8,484 bases of DNA from Bacillota bacterium (GTDB lineage: Bacteria > Bacillota > DTU030): positions 1 to 8,484 of the forward strand of contig DUVO01000031.1 in the NCBI GenBank assembly GCA_012841005.1. The letters run 5' to 3'. Positions 6,226 through 8,484 of this stretch are shown here, piece by piece (position 1 is the stretch's first letter; each line of letters starts with the position of its first letter). The notes under the pieces were generated by a model that searched no databases, was not told where the DNA came from, and saw only the letters and a program-made list of their open reading frames with translations. The position numbers and the translations under genes are program-made.

Positions 6226-7179
6226 ATGGAGAAGCTGGATAATCTGGTTGTGTCCTCTTCACCCCACCTTCGTTCGGGTGCAGATGTAGAAAAAATGATG
6301 TGGCATGTCAATTTGGCCTTATTGCCAGCAATATTGCTCAGTGTCTATTTTTTCGGTTTTCGGGCCCTGGCCATCATCATCTTATCTATCGCTGCGGCGG
6401 TGGTTACAGAGGGGATTATTCAGAAGGCAACTGGTAAGGAGGTTTTAATTGCCGATGGGAGTGCAGTGGTCACCGGGCTCCTGCTGGGGTTGAATATGCC
6501 TGTGCATGTACCCCTGTGGCTCCCCGTAATTGGATCGGTATTTGCCATAGCAGTGGTAAAACAAGCCTTTGGTGGCTTGGGGAGTAATTTTATGAATCCG
6601 GCCCTGGCAGCCCGGGCCGCGATGCTGGCGGCGTGGCCGGTCCATATGACTTCCTATGCCGTTCCCTTTGTCGACGGCATAACCCACGCGACCCCCTTAT
6701 CGATACTGTCGGGGGCGGCCCACGGTGAATTGCCCTCTTATCTGGATTTGTTCATTGGCAATGTTGGCGGGGTTATCGGTGAGACTTCGGCTTTGGCTCT
6801 CCTGGCCGGAGGAGTATACCTCTTTGTGAAGGGTGTAATCGATTGGCGCACCCCAACGGGCTTTTTGGGGACTGTTTTTATTCTCACCTGGATATTCGGC
6901 GGGAATGCAGGCCTTTTCACAGGGGATCCCCTTTATCACCTGCTGGCCGGAGGATTGATGCTGGGTGCCTTTTATATGGCCACAGATTATGTCACCTCAC
7001 CGGTAACAAAAAAGGGCAGGCTGCTGATGGGTATAGGTGCCGGGGCCATCACTGTTATGATCCGCCTCTGGGGAGGCTATCCCGAGGGGGTTACCTATGG
7101 TATTCTGCTGATGAACATTGCCACCCCTCTGCTGGACCGGTATACAGTCCCCAGAATATATGGCACGGTACGGAAATAA
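6226..7179 (+). CDS. rnfD: Rnf complex membrane subunit RnfD (covalent-FMN protein)
   Basis: RnfD is an integral membrane subunit with a covalently bound FMN that takes part in electron flow across the membrane coupled to Na+ or H+ transport. The 317-residue product has the N-terminal SSSPHLRSGADVEKMMW block (10-26), about eight to ten hydrophobic helices, the VVTGLLLGLNMP segment (81-92) and GLGSNFMNPALAARA (117-131), all typical of the NqrB/RnfD family. The likely flavin attachment site is D150-G-I-T-H-A-T156-P-L, with Thr156 the predicted acceptor for ApbE flavin transfer. ATG 6226 follows GGAGG at 6211-6215. The next gene should normally be rnfG but is rnfE instead. Confidence 0.95.
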   Translation: MEKLDNLVVSSSPHLRSGADVEKMMWHVNLALLPAILLSVYFFGFRALAIIILSIAAAVVTEGIIQKATGKEVLIADGSAVVTGLLLGLNMPVHVPLWLPVIGSVFAIAVVKQAFGGLGSNFMNPALAARAAMLAAWPVHMTSYAVPFVDGITHATPLSILSGAAHGELPSYLDLFIGNVGGVIGETSALALLAGGVYLFVKGVIDWRTPTGFLGTVFILTWIFGGNAGLFTGDPLYHLLAGGLMLGAFYMATDYVTSPVTKKGRLLMGIGAGAITVMIRLWGGYPEGVTYGILLMNIATPLLDRYTVPRIYGTVRK

Positions 7180-7200
7180 TTGCCCAGGAGGTGTGTTCTT

Positions 7201-7803
7201 ATGCGGTTGTGGCAGGTTTTCAAAAATGGTCTTCTGGACGAAAACCCAACATTTAGAATGGTTCTCGGCATGTGCCCCACCTTGGCGGTGACAACAGCTG
7301 CGGCAAACGGGGCTTGGATGGGTGTGGCCGTGATTTTTGTCCTGACAATGTCCAATTTGGCGGTATCATTGATCAGGGATTTTATCCCAGACAAGATCCG
7401 GATCCCGTGTTATGTAGTGGTTATCGCCTCCTTTGTGACGGTGGTTGACCTGCTGCTAAAGGCCTATCAGCCTGATATCCATGCCAAGTTGGGTATTTTC
7501 ATTCCCCTCATTGTGGTAAACTGTATTATCCTGGCGCGGGCGGAGACCTTTGCCTCCAAGAATCCAATTGTCCCTTCCATTTTTGACGGGCTGGGCATGG
7601 GCCTTGGGTTCACCGTTGCCCTGACCATCCTGGGCAGCATCAGAGAACTACTGGGTGCAGGCACGGTGTTCGGCCTGCGAGTTATGCCGGCCGCCTTTGA
7701 GCCGGCTGTAATAATGATTTTACCCCCCGGTGCCTTTATAACTTTAGGTTTTCTCTTAGGATTGTTTAACCTGATTGGGAAACGGGCTAAACAGGTATCT
7801 TGA
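7201..7803 (+). CDS. rnfE: Rnf complex membrane subunit RnfE
   Basis: RnfE is a small integral membrane protein that pairs with RnfA in opposite topology. In the related NqrD/NqrE and Rnf structures, the two proteins hold a [2Fe-2S] cluster in the middle of the membrane with two cysteines each. This 200-residue protein shows the family start MRLWQVFKNGLLDENPTF, the conserved GMCP motif (Cys25) and VVNCIILARAE (Cys108), then a GMGLGFTVALTILGSIRELLG block (near 136-156) and about six hydrophobic helices. The ATG at 7201 is chosen because AGGAGG at 7186-7191 lies 9 bases upstream; an in-frame TTG at 7180 precedes that site. The gene begins only 21 bases after rnfD, leaving no room for rnfG. Confidence 0.95.
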   Translation: MRLWQVFKNGLLDENPTFRMVLGMCPTLAVTTAAANGAWMGVAVIFVLTMSNLAVSLIRDFIPDKIRIPCYVVVIASFVTVVDLLLKAYQPDIHAKLGIFIPLIVVNCIILARAETFASKNPIVPSIFDGLGMGLGFTVALTILGSIRELLGAGTVFGLRVMPAAFEPAVIMILPPGAFITLGFLLGLFNLIGKRAKQVS

Positions 7804-7832
7804 TCTAACCGGAAATAAAGGAGGGGTAGCGT

Positions 7833-8420
7833 ATGGAGTATGTGTCAATCATCCTCACCAATATATTGATCAACAACTTTATCATGTCGCGGTTTTTAGG
7901 AATTTGTCCCTTTCTTGGTGTGTCCAAACAGGTCGAAACGGCCACAGGAATGGGTATGGCGGTAGTTTTTGTTATGACCGTGGCCTCGGCGGCCACCTGG
8001 CTGATTCAGAAATTTATCTTGGAGACTATGGGTCTGATATATCTCCAGACAGTCATCTTTATTCTGGTGATTGCAGCCCTGGTTCAGTTTGTGGAGATGG
8101 TTATCATGAAAACAAGCCCGACCCTGTACCAGGCCCTGGGGGTATACCTGCCCTTGATCACCACTAACTGTGCTATTATGGGTGTGGCTGTGATCAACGT
8201 GCAGGAAATCTATAACTTTGGACAGAGTACTGTCAGCGGCCTTTCGGCAGGGCTCGGGTTTACCCTCGCGATAATTCTCTTTGCCGGGATCAGGGAACGC
8301 CTGGAACTGGCTGATATTCCCGAAAGTCTCGAGGGTTTCCCCATTGCCCTGATCTCCGCCGGTCTCATGTCTGTGGCTTTCTTTGGATTCCAGGGGCTCT
8401 TTTCCGCATTCTTGTCCTAG
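7833..8420 (+). CDS. rnfA: Rnf complex membrane subunit RnfA
   Basis: RnfA is the partner of RnfE and contributes the other two cysteines of the intramembrane [2Fe-2S] cluster in the Rnf/Nqr family. The 195-residue protein has the typical start MEYVSIILTNILINNFIMSRFLG, the GICPFLG motif (Cys25), LPLITTNCAIMG (Cys113), an AGLGFTLAIILFAGIRERLE block and about six hydrophobic helices. AAAGGAGGGG (7817-7826) is a strong ribosome site ahead of ATG 7833. It lies 29 bases after rnfE, and its stop codon region overlaps the ribosome site of rnfB, as in a tight operon. Confidence 0.96.
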   Translation: MEYVSIILTNILINNFIMSRFLGICPFLGVSKQVETATGMGMAVVFVMTVASAATWLIQKFILETMGLIYLQTVIFILVIAALVQFVEMVIMKTSPTLYQALGVYLPLITTNCAIMGVAVINVQEIYNFGQSTVSGLSAGLGFTLAIILFAGIRERLELADIPESLEGFPIALISAGLMSVAFFGFQGLFSAFLS

Positions 8421-8432
8421 GAGGTATATGCA

Positions 8433-8484
8433 GTGCTACAAGCGATTTTAAGTATGAGTGTGTTTGGTCTTTTACTTGGTGGGC
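8433..8484 (+). CDS. rnfB: Rnf complex subunit RnfB, first 17 codons (ferredoxin-side iron-sulfur protein)
   Basis: The frame opens at GTG 8433, 8 bases after AGGAGG (8419-8424), and runs open to the window edge. The visible product, MLQAILSMSVFGLLLGG, is a hydrophobic N-terminal anchor of the kind that opens RnfB, which in Gram-positive Rnf carries several [4Fe-4S] clusters and accepts electrons from reduced ferredoxin. Identification rests on this short stretch plus its place directly after rnfA; the cluster-binding part is outside the window. The nearby ATG 8428 is in another frame and stops after seven codons. Confidence 0.8.
   Translation, partial: MLQAILSMSVFGLLLGG

Noticed and set aside
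6843..7256. A 137-codon plus-strand open frame across rnfD and rnfE as a candidate for the missing rnfG
   Set aside because: It overlaps well-supported rnfD in another frame and its translation has no FMN-binding motif or N-terminal membrane anchor.
8428..8451. ATG 8428 as the start of rnfB
   Set aside because: Wrong frame; it stops after seven codons, while GTG 8433 with AGGAGG upstream gives the expected RnfB N-terminus.

Overview
The window looks like a chromosomal energy-metabolism locus from an anaerobic, selenocysteine-using bacterium, most likely a member of the Clostridia (a Moorella-, Desulfotomaculum- or Pelotomaculum-like lineage). The reasons are a clostridial-style NAD-linked selenocysteine formate dehydrogenase with a HydB/NuoF-type partner, an Rnf complex in the Gram-positive rnfC-D-...-E-A-B order, strong AGGAGG-type ribosome binding sites, frequent GTG starts, and moderately GC-rich sequence. 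The genus is an inference and cannot be fixed from the sequence alone. All genes lie on the + strand. No mobile element, CRISPR array, tRNA or rRNA was seen.

Region 1 (1-3071) is a formate dehydrogenase operon. It opens with the C-terminal part of a flavin/iron-sulfur NADH-oxidising subunit (NuoF/HydB/HylB type). This is followed by a full-length 896-residue catalytic formate dehydrogenase subunit. Its reading frame contains an in-frame TGA at 1437-1439 that is best read as selenocysteine 353, with a convincing bacterial SECIS hairpin right after it. A naive gene caller would split this gene into a 352-aa and a 539-aa piece. A large hairpin (3075-3118) follows the gene.

Region 2 (about 3119-4682) encodes two maturation proteins whose genes overlap: MobA (molybdopterin guanylyltransferase) and FdhD (the sulfurtransferase that activates formate dehydrogenase). 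A rho-independent terminator closes this unit at 4648-4682.

Region 3 (4683-8484) has a non-coding leader of about 200 bases and then the Rnf genes rnfC, rnfD, rnfE, rnfA and the first 17 codons of rnfB. The notable oddity is that rnfG, which encodes the periplasmic-side covalent-FMN subunit normally found between rnfD and rnfE, is not there: rnfD and rnfE are only 21 bases apart.

Taken together, the window joins formate oxidation (or CO2 reduction) with NAD(H), and probably ferredoxin as well, to a membrane ferredoxin:NAD oxidoreductase that pumps Na+ or H+. It also supplies the cofactor genes the formate dehydrogenase needs. Most of this is recognisable biology. The points most worth following are the Sec recoding, the missing rnfG, and whether the FDH-HydB pair is an electron-bifurcating enzyme.
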